Notes: a model not told the origin generated them from the letters alone. Counted from the first letter of the stretch, positions 51,582 through 60,929 are shown. The stretch is 64,000 nt of DNA from Oscillospiraceae bacterium (GCA_900768705.1 CAAGEB010000075.1:44662-108661), one strand, 5' to 3'. Program-made: numbers and translations.

Positions 51582-52907
51582 ATGGAAATACCTTTTCAGA
51601 TATCGGAGATTCTTGAGCGTCTTGAGAAATCGGGATTTGCCGCATATATCGTCGGAGGCTGTGTGCGGGACAGCCTTATGGGTACCGAACCGCACGACTA
51701 TGATGTTACAACCTCCGCTCTCCCAAAGGACACGGAGCGGGTTTTCGCCGATTGCCGTGTGGTGGAAACCGGCATAAAGCACGGCACGGTGACGGTTCTG
51801 TACAAGGGAATGAGTATTGAAATAACAACTTTTCGGCTGGACGGCGATTATTCCGACGGCAGGCACCCGGATACTGTTTTGTTTACCGATAAGATTGAGG
51901 AGGATTTGTCCAGACGGGATTTCACAATGAACGGATTGGCATATTCCCCGAAGCGAGGACTGGTTGATCCTTTCGGCGGCGAAAAAGACATTAAATCGGG
52001 AATTATTCGCTGTATCGGAAATCCCGACAAACGCTTTGACGAAGACGCTCTCAGAATACTTCGTGCTTTGCGTTTTTCATCCGTTCTTGGCTTTGAAATC
52101 GAAAAAAACACCTCCGATTCAATACGAAGAAAAAAGAACGACCTGCGCAATGTATCGGCGGAGAGAATTTTCAGCGAAATAAAAAAACTGCTCTGCGGCG
52201 ACAGAGCAAAGGATGTATTATTGGAATATCCTGAAATCTTTTCTCTGATATTTCCGCCGCTGGCAGAACAGATAGGCTACAATCAGCATTCACGCTTTCA
52301 TAACAGCACTTTGTACGAGCATACCGCAAGGGCTGTGGGAGCGGCGAAAAAGGCAGCTGCGCTGCGGCTTGCAATGCTGTTTCACGATATGGGAAAACCC
52401 AGCCGCCGAAGCACCGATGAAAACGGTGAAGGACATTTCTACGGTCATGCGGAAGAAAGTGCCCGTATAGCTGATTTGCAGCTTCGGACGATGAAATGTG
52501 ATAATGCCACAAGAGAACAGGTTTGCGAGATTGTGCGGTATCATGATATTCCGATAGAGCTTTCCTGTAAATATATGCGCCGTCAGCTGGCAAAGCACGG
52601 CTTGGAGACCCTGCGGTACATTTTTCTTGCGCATATTGCGGATGATTCTGCAAAAGTCCCGGAGGCTCTCGAGAGAATTCCCAAGTGGCGGGAAGCAATT
52701 GAAATGGCGGAAGAAATTGCCGAAGAACGCCCCTGCCTGAGTCTGTCTGCGCTGGCGATAAGTGGAAATGACCTGCGGCAGTTTGAAGAGCCTTCTCCGA
52801 AGTACGGAAGGGTGTTAAACGAGCTTCTGAAACAGGTTGTCGAAGGCGTTATTCCGAATGAGCGGGAAATACTGCTGGAAAAGGCTAAGGAAATGTTTAT
52901 CAGCTGA
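51582..52907 (+). CDS. cca: CCA-adding tRNA nucleotidyltransferase with HD domain
   Basis: Adds or repairs the CCA end of tRNAs. The 441-residue product is class II: N-terminal GGCVRDSLMGTEPHDYDVTTSA near residue 24 with the catalytic Asp-x-Asp, the RRDFTMNGLAYSP motif near 110, the LRALRF region near 165 and a C-terminal HD domain (LAMLFHDMGKPSR near 262). ATG 51582 follows GGAGGTGATT. It ends within the convergent spoIIR gene. Confidence 0.93.
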   Translation: MEIPFQISEILERLEKSGFAAYIVGGCVRDSLMGTEPHDYDVTTSALPKDTERVFADCRVVETGIKHGTVTVLYKGMSIEITTFRLDGDYSDGRHPDTVLFTDKIEEDLSRRDFTMNGLAYSPKRGLVDPFGGEKDIKSGIIRCIGNPDKRFDEDALRILRALRFSSVLGFEIEKNTSDSIRRKKNDLRNVSAERIFSEIKKLLCGDRAKDVLLEYPEIFSLIFPPLAEQIGYNQHSRFHNSTLYEHTARAVGAAKKAAALRLAMLFHDMGKPSRRSTDENGEGHFYGHAEESARIADLQLRTMKCDNATREQVCEIVRYHDIPIELSCKYMRRQLAKHGLETLRYIFLAHIADDSAKVPEALERIPKWREAIEMAEEIAEERPCLSLSALAISGNDLRQFEEPSPKYGRVLNELLKQVVEGVIPNEREILLEKAKEMFIS

Positions 52908-53487
52908 ACAGTTGTTTTATCCATTCGTAGATTGCAAATCTGATCTCAATCTTCTGCGGTTTTCCGAAGCTGTCGAGAATTTGCTCTGTATTATCGGCGG
53001 GAGCAGCCATTGCCGCCGGAAGACATAGCTGAGGGAAGATTACGCACCACCAGTTGTGACCTTCGCCGCTTCCAAGTGTAACCCGAAGTGCCTTATATTG
53101 TCCGGCGGGAAGTATCAGCTTGTCATATTCCCGTGTGGTAAAATACATTTCCGTCAGTTCCGCTTTTGCTCCGTAAGAAAATCCTCGGCTTTTAAGGAAT
53201 TCATTGCATTTTGCTTCAATTTCGGGGAGCAGCTTTTCGCAGGTCTTCTCGGCTTCCGATAAATCGCTGCATTCCGAGAGTACCGTACCGTATTCCGAAA
53301 GAAGATAATCCCGAAGCTCCAGCTTTACCGCTTGATCCTCTTCACTGTCCGAATTGGCGGGAATGTGGAGCCGAAGAACCTCGGACTGTACCTCTTCGCA
53401 GTCTTCGGCAAATATTCTGAAATCGCCGAACATAAGCAGAAGGGCGGTTGTAAGTATGAGAGCTATGTTTACGATAATTTTTTTCAA
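52900..53487 (-). CDS. spoIIR: Stage II sporulation protein R
   Basis: Secreted forespore signal that triggers processing of pro-sigma-E in the mother cell. About 195 residues: N-terminal hydrophobic signal (KKIIVNIALILTTALLLMFGDF), then the conserved domain with LRLHIPANSDSEEDQAVKLELRDYLL and LPAGQYKALRVTLGSGEGHNWWCVIFPQLCLP. Two starts are possible; TTG 53487 has AAGGAAGG eight bases upstream, whereas the ATG at 53514 has none. The stop overlaps that of cca by eight bases. No other sporulation gene is in the window. Confidence 0.92.
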   Translation of the reverse strand: MKKIIVNIALILTTALLLMFGDFRIFAEDCEEVQSEVLRLHIPANSDSEEDQAVKLELRDYLLSEYGTVLSECSDLSEAEKTCEKLLPEIEAKCNEFLKSRGFSYGAKAELTEMYFTTREYDKLILPAGQYKALRVTLGSGEGHNWWCVIFPQLCLPAAMAAPADNTEQILDSFGKPQKIEIRFAIYEWIKQLFS

Positions 53488-53557
53488 TGTAAAAACCTTC
53501 CTTTCTGAAAACATTATTGGCAGATAATAAAATTTTAGTCAAAAGTGCAAAAAGCCC

Positions 53558-53586
53558 TTGCAATATTATAAAAAATATTATATAAT
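53558..53586 (+). promoter_or_regulatory. Sigma-A promoter of the hprK operon
   Basis: TTGCAA (53558-53563), 17-base AT-rich spacer, TATAAT (53581-53586); start near 53594, about 100 bases of leader. Confidence 0.72.
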
Positions 53587-53692
53587 GAACATAGTACTGC
53601 ATAGTGCAATGTATCAAGCCGGTGATGATTTTGCAGAAATCCGGCAGCAGAAAAGTTTTCAGCAGTTAATTAACGAAAAGGATGGTAATGTT

Positions 53693-54664
53693 ATGCCTCT
53701 TGAAGAAATAAACAGGGAGTTTTCATTTCCTTTGAGCAAGCTGATTGACGAGTTCAAGCTTGAGGTGCTGTATATGCCCGAAAACGGCGAAAATGCACTT
53801 ATCAGTAACAATGATACAAATCGCCCCGGACTTCAGTTTGCGGGATTTTATGAATATTTCGATATAAAGCGTATTCAGGTAGTGGGCAAGATGGAAACCG
53901 CTTATTTGCAGGGTCTGGATTCGGAAACCCGCAGAAAGCGCATTGAGGACTTGCTCAGCTATCGTTTTCCTGCGCTTATCATAACGAGAAATCTTGATGT
54001 TTTCCCCGAAATGATGGAGCTTGCGCCGAATTATGCAATTCCCATTCTGCGTACCGACGAAAGCACAACGGTGTTTATTTCCAAGCTTTCCGCATTTTTG
54101 CAGCTGCAGCTTGCACCGAGAATTACAAGGCACGGTGTGCTGATTGAGATTTACGGCGAAGGTGTGCTGATTCTGGGCGAAAGCGGCGTGGGTAAGAGCG
54201 AAACCGCAATCGAGCTGGTAAAGAGAGGCCACAGACTTATTGCTGATGACGCAGTGGAGATCCGCAAGGCTTCCAATATAACTCTGGTTGGTTCTTCTCC
54301 CGACAATATCCGTCATTTCCTTGAACTGCGGGGTATCGGAATTATCAATGCCCGTCAGCTGTTCGGCGTGGGAGCTGTAAAGATGTCGGAAAAGATTGAT
54401 ATGGTTGTGGAGATGGAATTGTGGAATCCCGAAAAGACCTACGACAGAATGGGCGTTGACAACCATTATATGACCATTCTGGGTGTAAAGGTTCCGCTTT
54501 TGAATATTCCCGTAAAGCCCGGTCGTAATCTGGCGGTTATTCTGGAGGTTGCGGCTATGAACAACCGCCAGAAGAAAATGGGCTATAATGCCGCAAAGGA
54601 CCTGCTCCGTCAGCTGGGTATCGATTCCGACAGCGAGGAAATAATGTCCGATCTTAATATCTGA
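53693..54664 (+). CDS. hprK: HPr kinase/phosphorylase
   Basis: Bifunctional sensor enzyme that phosphorylates HPr on Ser46, the centre of carbon catabolite control in Firmicutes. About 323 residues: N-terminal domain to residue 130, then the P-loop GESGVGKSETA near 162 and the signature ELRGIGIINARQLFG near 215. ATG 53693 follows GAAAAGGATGG; the frame reaches upstream to 53558 but that lies inside the promoter. Confidence 0.95.
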   Translation: MPLEEINREFSFPLSKLIDEFKLEVLYMPENGENALISNNDTNRPGLQFAGFYEYFDIKRIQVVGKMETAYLQGLDSETRRKRIEDLLSYRFPALIITRNLDVFPEMMELAPNYAIPILRTDESTTVFISKLSAFLQLQLAPRITRHGVLIEIYGEGVLILGESGVGKSETAIELVKRGHRLIADDAVEIRKASNITLVGSSPDNIRHFLELRGIGIINARQLFGVGAVKMSEKIDMVVEMELWNPEKTYDRMGVDNHYMTILGVKVPLLNIPVKPGRNLAVILEVAAMNNRQKKMGYNAAKDLLRQLGIDSDSEEIMSDLNI

Positions 54665-54710
54665 TTTGCTTTGCCGGAGCATTTCGGATCAAACGGGGTG
54701 CTTCTGCATA

Positions 54711-55427
54711 ATGACAACAAAAGGTAATAAGATATTCTCCGCTTTTAAAGCCGCCTTCCCGAAAACTGTTCCTATAATGACGGGTTTTTTGTTTCTGGGA
54801 GCGGCTTACGGCATTTATGCCTGTACAAGCGGACTTCCCGCCGCCGTTCCGATAATTATGGCGGCGGCGATATTTGCAGGGTCAATGGAATTTGTGACGG
54901 TGGATCTGCTGTTGGGAGCTTTTGATCCGCTGAATGCTTTCTTTATGGCTCTTATGGTAAACGCACGGCATCTTTTTTACGGCATTTCTATGCTTGATAA
55001 ATACAGAAATGTGGGCAAAAAACGACTGTATTTGATTTTCGGACTATGCGATGAAACCTTTTCCCTGAACTGCACTGCGGATTTACCCGAGAATATTGAC
55101 AGAGGCTGGTACTACTTCTTTGTTACCTTCCTCAATCAGATTTACTGGGTGTGCGGGGCGGCATTGGGAGCGTTGGCGGGTTCCTTTATAACAATTCCGC
55201 TAAAAGGTCTGGACTTTGTTATGACGGCACTGCTGGTGGTTATTTTCCTGGATAACTGGCTGAAGGAAAAAAATCACATCGGCTCGATAACCGGGCTGGC
55301 TGCTTCCCTTATCTGTCTGCTGGTTTTCGGAAAGGACCTGTTTATCATAGCTTCGATGGTGCTCATTCTCATTGCGCTTACAATACTTCGTCCCCATATT
55401 GAGCGGGAAGAGGGGGCGGAAAAATGA
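54711..55427 (+). CDS. azlC: AzlC-family amino-acid exporter subunit (second copy)
   Basis: Large membrane subunit, 238 residues, with the AzlC marks FKAAFPKTVPIMTGFLFLGAAYG, LMVNARHLFYGISML and FGLCDETFSL. Diverged from the copy at 18.9 kb, so not a recent duplication. ATG 54711 is chosen; an upstream frame to 54666 overlaps the end of hprK. Forms a four-base overlap (ATGA) with azlD. Confidence 0.87.
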   Translation: MTTKGNKIFSAFKAAFPKTVPIMTGFLFLGAAYGIYACTSGLPAAVPIIMAAAIFAGSMEFVTVDLLLGAFDPLNAFFMALMVNARHLFYGISMLDKYRNVGKKRLYLIFGLCDETFSLNCTADLPENIDRGWYYFFVTFLNQIYWVCGAALGALAGSFITIPLKGLDFVMTALLVVIFLDNWLKEKNHIGSITGLAASLICLLVFGKDLFIIASMVLILIALTILRPHIEREEGAEK

Positions 55428-55753
55428 CCGTCCTTCAGACTTCAATAATGATAGGCGCAGTTGTTCTCGGCACAATGATAACCCGCTTTGCGCCCTTTCT
55501 TCTTTTTGGCAGGGACAAGCCTGCTCCGAAATATGTTCAGTATCTGGGAAAAGTACTTCCCGGAGCGGCACTCGGATTGCTGGTTATCTACTGCTTCAAA
55601 AGCGTGGATGTGCTTTCCGGCTGGCATGGATTACCGGAGCTTATTGCGCTTGCGGCAACGGTGACGGTTCATCTGCTGAAAAGAAATATGCTGCTTTCCA
55701 TTGCTTCGGGTACAGTGGTTTATATGCTGTTGGTAAATATTGTTTTTGTGTAA
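55424..55753 (+). CDS. azlD: AzlD-family small membrane subunit (second copy)
   Basis: Membrane protein of 109 residues. Conserved motif TRFAPFLLFGRDKPAPKYVQYLGKVLPGA; four hydrophobic segments. Overlaps azlC by four bases, so the two subunits are made in equal amounts. Placed between hprK and the ROK kinase, an unusual insertion into the carbon-control cluster. Confidence 0.87.
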   Translation: MTVLQTSIMIGAVVLGTMITRFAPFLLFGRDKPAPKYVQYLGKVLPGAALGLLVIYCFKSVDVLSGWHGLPELIALAATVTVHLLKRNMLLSIASGTVVYMLLVNIVFV

Positions 55754-55775
55754 ATTAAATTTAGGAGAGATGATT

Positions 55776-56726
55776 ATGTACAATATTGGCGTTGATCTGG
55801 GCGGCACCAACATTAAGGTTGGTCTTGTGGACGAGGATTTCAGAATAGTAGCAAAGGCTACTGCGAAAACCAATCTTCCCCGTCCTGCCGATGAAATATG
55901 CAAGTCCATTGTGGAGCTTTGCTGGCAGGCACTTAACGACGCAAAGGTAACAATCGGTGAGGTTAAATCCATCGGTATCGGAACTCCCGGAGTTGCAAAC
56001 CGCAACAGCGGCACCGTGCTTTATTCCTGCAATCTGGGCTTTAACAATACCGATCTGCGGTCGCTTATCAAAACTCAGCTGAATAAGGATATTTATGTTG
56101 AGAACGATGCCAATGCCGCTGCCTTCGGAGAAGTTCTTGCCGGTGCGGGAAAGGGCTGCAAGGATGTGGTGGTTGTTACTCTTGGCACAGGTGTGGGCGG
56201 CGGAATTATCATTGACGGAAAGATTTACACCGGCTTCAATTTCTGCGGTGCCGAGCTGGGTCACACCGTTATCGAATACGGCGGCCGTCGGTGCGGCTGC
56301 GGAAGAAAGGGTTGCTTTGAGGCATATTCATCCGCTACTGCGCTTATAAATATGACAAAGGAAGCTATGGAACAGCACCCTGACAGCCGTATGTGGGAAA
56401 TTGCGGGAGGCTCTCTTGACAATGTGGACGGCAAAACCGCCTTTGACGGTATGCGGGCGGATGACAGTGCCGCAAAGGATGTGGTCAATATGTACATTGA
56501 GTACCTTGGCTGCGGTCTTACGAATATTGTCAATACATTCCAGCCTGAGCTGCTGCTGATAGGCGGCGGTATCTGCAAAGAGGGCGAGAACCTTACCAAG
56601 CCTTTGTCGGAGATAATCAAGCGTGACAGCTACTGCATAGACCCCAATCGTTCCACCAGACTCGGTATCTGCGAGCTTGGAAATGATGCGGGAATAATCG
56701 GCGCTGCGTTCCTTTACAGCCTTTAA
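55776..56726 (+). CDS. glk: ROK-family sugar kinase, probable glucokinase
   Basis: Cytoplasmic ATP-dependent kinase of about 316 residues. N-terminal ATP loop DLGGTNIKVGLV, sugar-site ENDANAAAFGE near residue 107, and the ROK zinc motif GHTVIEYGGRRCGCGRKGCFEAYSS near 160-190. ATG 55776 is behind AGGAGAG; an earlier ATG at 55740 lies in the azlD end. Context with hprK suits hexose entry into glycolysis. Confidence 0.9.
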   Translation: MYNIGVDLGGTNIKVGLVDEDFRIVAKATAKTNLPRPADEICKSIVELCWQALNDAKVTIGEVKSIGIGTPGVANRNSGTVLYSCNLGFNNTDLRSLIKTQLNKDIYVENDANAAAFGEVLAGAGKGCKDVVVVTLGTGVGGGIIIDGKIYTGFNFCGAELGHTVIEYGGRRCGCGRKGCFEAYSSATALINMTKEAMEQHPDSRMWEIAGGSLDNVDGKTAFDGMRADDSAAKDVVNMYIEYLGCGLTNIVNTFQPELLLIGGGICKEGENLTKPLSEIIKRDSYCIDPNRSTRLGICELGNDAGIIGAAFLYSL

Positions 56727-56746
56727 TAATTTCGGGCGGGGGAAAT

Positions 56747-57643
56747 ATGAATTATACAGATATAGAGCGGGTTTGCGTTGAAAGCAAGTCTATTTTCGCA
56801 AGAAACTACAATCTTGCGGATAAATCCACAATGAAAGTGGGCGGGGAATGTGACATTTTCGCAGTGCCTTCATCCAAGGAAGCACTGTTGCGTTTGCTGA
56901 ACGCCTGTCGGGGAAACGGAATACCTTATTTTGTTCTGGGCAGGGGCAGCAATGTTATTATCAAAAAGTTTGCAGGGTGCGTTATTCATCTGGGTCAGTC
57001 CTTTTCAAGAATTCAGATTGAGGGTAACACTGTAACCGCCGAGGCGGGAGCGTCTCTCAGTGCGGTATGCAATGAGGCTCTGGCTCACTCTCTGGGCGGT
57101 ATGGAATGTCTTTACGGAATACCCGGTTCGGTGGGCGGGGCGTTGTATATGAACGCCGGAGCCTACGGCGGTGAAATGAAGGATATTGTGGTAAGTGCCG
57201 AATGTGTGGATAATAACGGTAACTTTGTTACTCTTACGGCAGATGAGATGAATTTAGCCTACCGCAAAAGTGTTTTCTGCGACAAGGGTTACTGCATACT
57301 TTCTGTTACTATGGAGCTTCACCCCGAGGATAAGGCTTTGATAAAACAGAAAATGGATGAGCTTATGCAAAAACGCCGCGATAAGCAGCCGCTGGAATAT
57401 CCTTCCTGCGGAAGTACCTTCAAGCGTCCGCCCAATGCTTTTGCGGCGGCACTTATTGAGGAATGCGGTCTGAAGGGTTATACGGTTGGCGGTGCGCAGG
57501 TGAGCGAAAAGCACAGCGGTTTTGTAATTAATAAGGGTAATGCCACCTTTGATGATATTACGGAGCTGATACGCCGGGTAAAGAAAATTGTCAGAGAGAA
57601 AAAGGGCGTTGAGCTGGAGTGCGAGATTATAATTGTCGAGTAG
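56747..57643 (+). CDS. murB: UDP-N-acetylenolpyruvoylglucosamine reductase
   Basis: FAD enzyme of the second committed step to UDP-MurNAc. The 298 residues include the FAD-binding VLGRGSNVIIK, GIPGSVGGALYMNAGAYGGEM, YRKSVF and YPSCGSTFKRP. It is a type II MurB, missing the extra loop of type I. ATG follows GGGGG. Confidence 0.95.
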   Translation: MNYTDIERVCVESKSIFARNYNLADKSTMKVGGECDIFAVPSSKEALLRLLNACRGNGIPYFVLGRGSNVIIKKFAGCVIHLGQSFSRIQIEGNTVTAEAGASLSAVCNEALAHSLGGMECLYGIPGSVGGALYMNAGAYGGEMKDIVVSAECVDNNGNFVTLTADEMNLAYRKSVFCDKGYCILSVTMELHPEDKALIKQKMDELMQKRRDKQPLEYPSCGSTFKRPPNAFAAALIEECGLKGYTVGGAQVSEKHSGFVINKGNATFDDITELIRRVKKIVREKKGVELECEIIIVE

Positions 57644-57662
57644 CAATTTTCGGAGAAAAGCA

Positions 57663-58523
57663 ATGAATGTTCTGATAGTGACAGGTCTTTCGGGAGCAGG
57701 AAAAAGCTCCTGTATAAAAGTGTTGGAGGATATAGGTTTTTTCTGCGTGGATAATATGCCGCCGCAGCTTATCCCCATGTTTGCGGAGATATGCGACGAG
57801 AAAAACAATGAAAATCTGAAGTACGCATTTGTTACCGATATCCGCAGCGGTGAGGAATTTTTGAAGCTGGGAGAGTATATAGACAAGCTCCGCAGCTATG
57901 ACCATATAAGCGTCAGACTGCTGTTTCTGGAAGCTTCAAAGGATGTACTTATGCACCGTTACGATGAAACACGCCGCAAGCATCCTCTTGACGAGGTTTC
58001 CGGCGGAAATCTGTCAAAGGCGATTGACGCAGAAACGGAGCTTCTCAGCAATATCAGGGAAAATGCGGATTATATTATCGACAGCTCCTTTTTAACGGCG
58101 GCACAGCTGAAGGAGCAAGTGGCAGGTCTTTTTCTGGAGCAGTCGCTGGACAGAATGATAGTGAGCGTTATGAGCTTCGGATTTCGCTACGGAGTGCCCA
58201 GTGAAGCCGATCTGGTGTTTGATGTCAGATGTCTTCCCAATCCGTTCTATGTTCCCGAGCTTCGGAACAAAACGGGCATTGACGAGGAAGTGCGGGATTA
58301 TGTAATGAAGTTTCCCGAATCCATAGAACTGGAAAAAAAGATACACGATGTGATAGATTTTATGCTGCCTCTTTGCGTAAAAGAGGGAAAAAGCAGGCTT
58401 GTTATTGCTTTCGGCTGTACAGGCGGGCATCATCGGAGCATCACCTTTGCGGAGAGAACCGCAGCCCATCTTACCGGGCAGAGGTGCAATGTGAGAATAA
58501 ATCACAGGGATAAGAACAAATAA
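57663..58523 (+). CDS. rapZ: RapZ-family nucleotide-binding protein (YvcJ)
   Basis: About 286 residues with P-loop GLSGAGKSS near residue 9 and the C-terminal conserved FGFRYGVPSEADLVFDVRCLPNPFYVPELR and GCTGGHHRS. In Bacillus it is YvcJ, a nucleotide hydrolase; in Escherichia coli RapZ controls a small RNA. ATG 57663 is preferred over an upstream in-frame codon inside murB. Next to whiA, but without the usual yvcK between them. Confidence 0.93.
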   Translation: MNVLIVTGLSGAGKSSCIKVLEDIGFFCVDNMPPQLIPMFAEICDEKNNENLKYAFVTDIRSGEEFLKLGEYIDKLRSYDHISVRLLFLEASKDVLMHRYDETRRKHPLDEVSGGNLSKAIDAETELLSNIRENADYIIDSSFLTAAQLKEQVAGLFLEQSLDRMIVSVMSFGFRYGVPSEADLVFDVRCLPNPFYVPELRNKTGIDEEVRDYVMKFPESIELEKKIHDVIDFMLPLCVKEGKSRLVIAFGCTGGHHRSITFAERTAAHLTGQRCNVRINHRDKNK

Positions 58524-58533
58524 AAAACGGAGG

Positions 58534-58564
58534 GGCTGTGCATTTTTTATGATACAGCCTTTTG
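58534..58564 (+). other. Weak hairpin between rapZ and whiA
   Basis: GGCTGT (58534-58539) and ACAGCC (58554-58559) flank a T-rich loop, followed by TTTTGC. Could attenuate read-through into whiA. Confidence 0.35.
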
Positions 58565-58594
58565 CTGATTAAGGCGTTTGTCGGGTGAGGTATT

Positions 58595-59473
58595 ATGTCG
58601 TTTTCGTCAGAGATTAAAAAGGAATTGTGCAGCGTGAGCGGTATGTCCGCAGAGGAAATGCGTGCAATGCTTTACGGAATGTTTTACTGCGGCAGGAATA
58701 CGGACGGCAGGCAGGTTATCCGCACCGAAAACCCGGATCTGATTGCTGCGGCACAGGAGCTATGCAGCGAAGTTTTTCCCGGGGAACATTACACAACGCA
58801 GCGCCGTGTATTGAACGGAAGGTCGATTTACGGCTTTTCGCTGAAATCGGCAGGGCGACTGATTAATGAATTCGGTGATTTCTCCTTGATAAGCGATCGG
58901 GGCGTATCGGGAAATGATGCGGAAAGCTCGGGCTTCCTGCGGGGGGTATTTGTGTCCTGCGGTTCTGTTACGGATCCGAAAAAGGAATATCATCTGGAAC
59001 TGGTTCCCGCCAACGAACGCAGAGCGGAGCAGCTTTCGGAGTTTATCCAGGAGCATGGTATTCCCATAAAAACCACAGTCCGTGGAAAAAGCACGGTGCT
59101 TTATGCAAAAACCAGCGAGGTTATCGAGGATTTTCTCACCTACATAGGCGCAGGGCTTCATTCTCTGGAAATAATGCAGGTGAAAATCGAAAAGGATATC
59201 CGCAACCGTGCCAATGCAAGAGTAAACTGTGACTGCGCCAATCTGGACAAGACCGTTGCAGCAAGCGAGAGAAGCTGTCGGGATATACGGATATTGCAGG
59301 AGCGGGGCTTTGAGGGATTGTCTCCGGAGCTTCGGGAAACGGCAATTCTAAGATTGGAGAACCCTGAAAGCTCTCTTTCGGAGCTTTGCAGAATGTTCGA
59401 TCCTCCTTTATCACGGAGCGGGCTTAATCACAGACTGAAAAAACTGTCGGAGCTGGCTCGTGATTACGAATAA
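58595..59473 (+). CDS. whiA: WhiA DNA-binding protein
   Basis: Protein of 292 residues, homing-endonuclease-like N-terminal domain (SGFLRGVFVSCGSVTDPKKEYHLEL, about residues 110-140) and C-terminal helix-turn-helix (LRLENPESSLSELCRMFDPPLSRSGLNHRLKKL). It acts in cell division and, in Streptomyces, sporulation. Placed after rapZ as in most Firmicutes. ATG is behind GGGTGAGG. Confidence 0.94.
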   Translation: MSFSSEIKKELCSVSGMSAEEMRAMLYGMFYCGRNTDGRQVIRTENPDLIAAAQELCSEVFPGEHYTTQRRVLNGRSIYGFSLKSAGRLINEFGDFSLISDRGVSGNDAESSGFLRGVFVSCGSVTDPKKEYHLELVPANERRAEQLSEFIQEHGIPIKTTVRGKSTVLYAKTSEVIEDFLTYIGAGLHSLEIMQVKIEKDIRNRANARVNCDCANLDKTVAASERSCRDIRILQERGFEGLSPELRETAILRLENPESSLSELCRMFDPPLSRSGLNHRLKKLSELARDYE

Positions 59474-59509
59474 CAGTTTTTTCACCGCTGTCGGGTATTG
59501 CAAAACCTC

Positions 59510-59538
59510 TTGATTTTACAAGGGAACTGTGTTATAAT
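59510..59538 (+). promoter_or_regulatory. Sigma-A promoter of the glycosyltransferase gene
   Basis: TTGATT (59510-59515), 17-base spacer, TATAAT (59533-59538). Confidence 0.75.
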
Positions 59539-59589
59539 GATAAAAGAGTATTATTTGCGGCAATGTGTTAATGTATTAATGAGGATAAT

Positions 59590-60927
59590 ATGAAAGAAAA
59601 GCTGAATGTTTGTCTGATGAACGATTCGTTTCCGCCGGTAATCGACGGTGTGGCAAATGCTGTTGTAAATTATGCGGAAATAATTACTAAGGAGCTGGGA
59701 ACAGCCTGTGTTGTAACTCCCGAATATCCGGGCGCAGAGGATAATTACCCATTTGATGTGGTACGGTATCGGAGTATGAATATCACCGAAAAAATCTGCG
59801 GCTATCGTGCGGGGTATCCCTTTTCCAGCAGCAAGCTGGATTCTCTTTCTTCGGGAGATTTCCATATTATTCACAGTCATTGTCCTTTTGCTTCTACTGT
59901 AATGGCAAGGGTGCTGAGGGAAAAGTGCAATATTCCCATAGTGCTTACATATCATACTAAATTCGATATAGACATCAACCGTGCTCTTCCCAACAAGCTT
60001 ATGGCAGAGCAGGCAACAAAGTTTGTTGTAAGCAATATCGCCGCCTGCGACGAGGTGTGGACAGTCAGCAAGGGTGCGGGTGAAAATCTCCGCAGTCTGG
60101 GATATGAGGGGGATTATGTCGTTATGGAGAACGGCGTGGATTTCCCAAAGGGTCGTGCCGATAAGGACGAAGCCCTCGCCCTCAGAAAAGCCTACGATGT
60201 GCCGGACGATACCGTTTTGTTTATGTTTGTGGGACGGCTGCTCTGGTACAAGGGAATGAGACTTACCTTTGACGCACTGAAAATACTGGACAACAAGGGT
60301 ATTGATTTCCGTATGATGATTGTGGGAGACGGTGCGGACAGGCAGGAAATGGAGGAGTATGTCAGGGAGCTTAATCTGACTGATAAGTGTATTTTCACCG
60401 GAGCGGTGAGCGACCGTGAGGAGCTTCGGATTTTTTATACGGCGGGAGAGCTTTTCATTTTCCCTTCCGAGTATGATACAAACGGAATTGTGGTAAGAGA
60501 AGCGGCAGCCTGCGGAGTGGCTTCGGTGCTTATTGAAGGCAGCTGTGCGGCTGAAGGAATTACCGACGGCAGAACGGGAATGCTCTGCTCCGCCAATTCC
60601 GAATCTCTTGCCGCAAAGCTGGAATTTGCCTCCTGCCACAGAAACGAAATACATCAGCTTGGCGAAAACGCCATGAACGAGGTATATATTTCATGGGAAA
60701 CCTCCGTTAAAAACGCATACAATCGCTATTATGAAGTCATTGAGCGGTGCATGAGCGGAAAATCCCAGCGCAAGGAGGGCTTTTTCGGCGAGGAATTCAT
60801 CTCTATGATGGACACGATCACAAACCAAATTCAGCGTTTCCGAAGCATTCCGACTAATATCCGGGAGCAGCAGGCGAAGACCAAAGAACGCTTTAAGAAA
60901 ATCAGAGATAAAATCAAGAAAAGCTGA
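59590..60927 (+). CDS. Family GT4 glycosyltransferase
   Basis: Cytoplasmic or membrane-surface glycosyltransferase of 445 residues with the GT-B fold: N-terminal VCLMNDSFPPVIDGVANAV acceptor region and a C-terminal donor domain with the EX7E motif as EYDTNGIVVREA near residue 300. The tail (LRSIPTNIREQQAKTKERFKKIRDKIKKS) is basic and amphipathic, as in lipid-acting members. Related to diglucosyl-diacylglycerol or lipoteichoic acid anchor enzymes; the acceptor is not certain. Confidence 0.85.
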   Translation: MKEKLNVCLMNDSFPPVIDGVANAVVNYAEIITKELGTACVVTPEYPGAEDNYPFDVVRYRSMNITEKICGYRAGYPFSSSKLDSLSSGDFHIIHSHCPFASTVMARVLREKCNIPIVLTYHTKFDIDINRALPNKLMAEQATKFVVSNIAACDEVWTVSKGAGENLRSLGYEGDYVVMENGVDFPKGRADKDEALALRKAYDVPDDTVLFMFVGRLLWYKGMRLTFDALKILDNKGIDFRMMIVGDGADRQEMEEYVRELNLTDKCIFTGAVSDREELRIFYTAGELFIFPSEYDTNGIVVREAAACGVASVLIEGSCAAEGITDGRTGMLCSANSESLAAKLEFASCHRNEIHQLGENAMNEVYISWETSVKNAYNRYYEVIERCMSGKSQRKEGFFGEEFISMMDTITNQIQRFRSIPTNIREQQAKTKERFKKIRDKIKKS

Positions 60928-60929
60928 TT

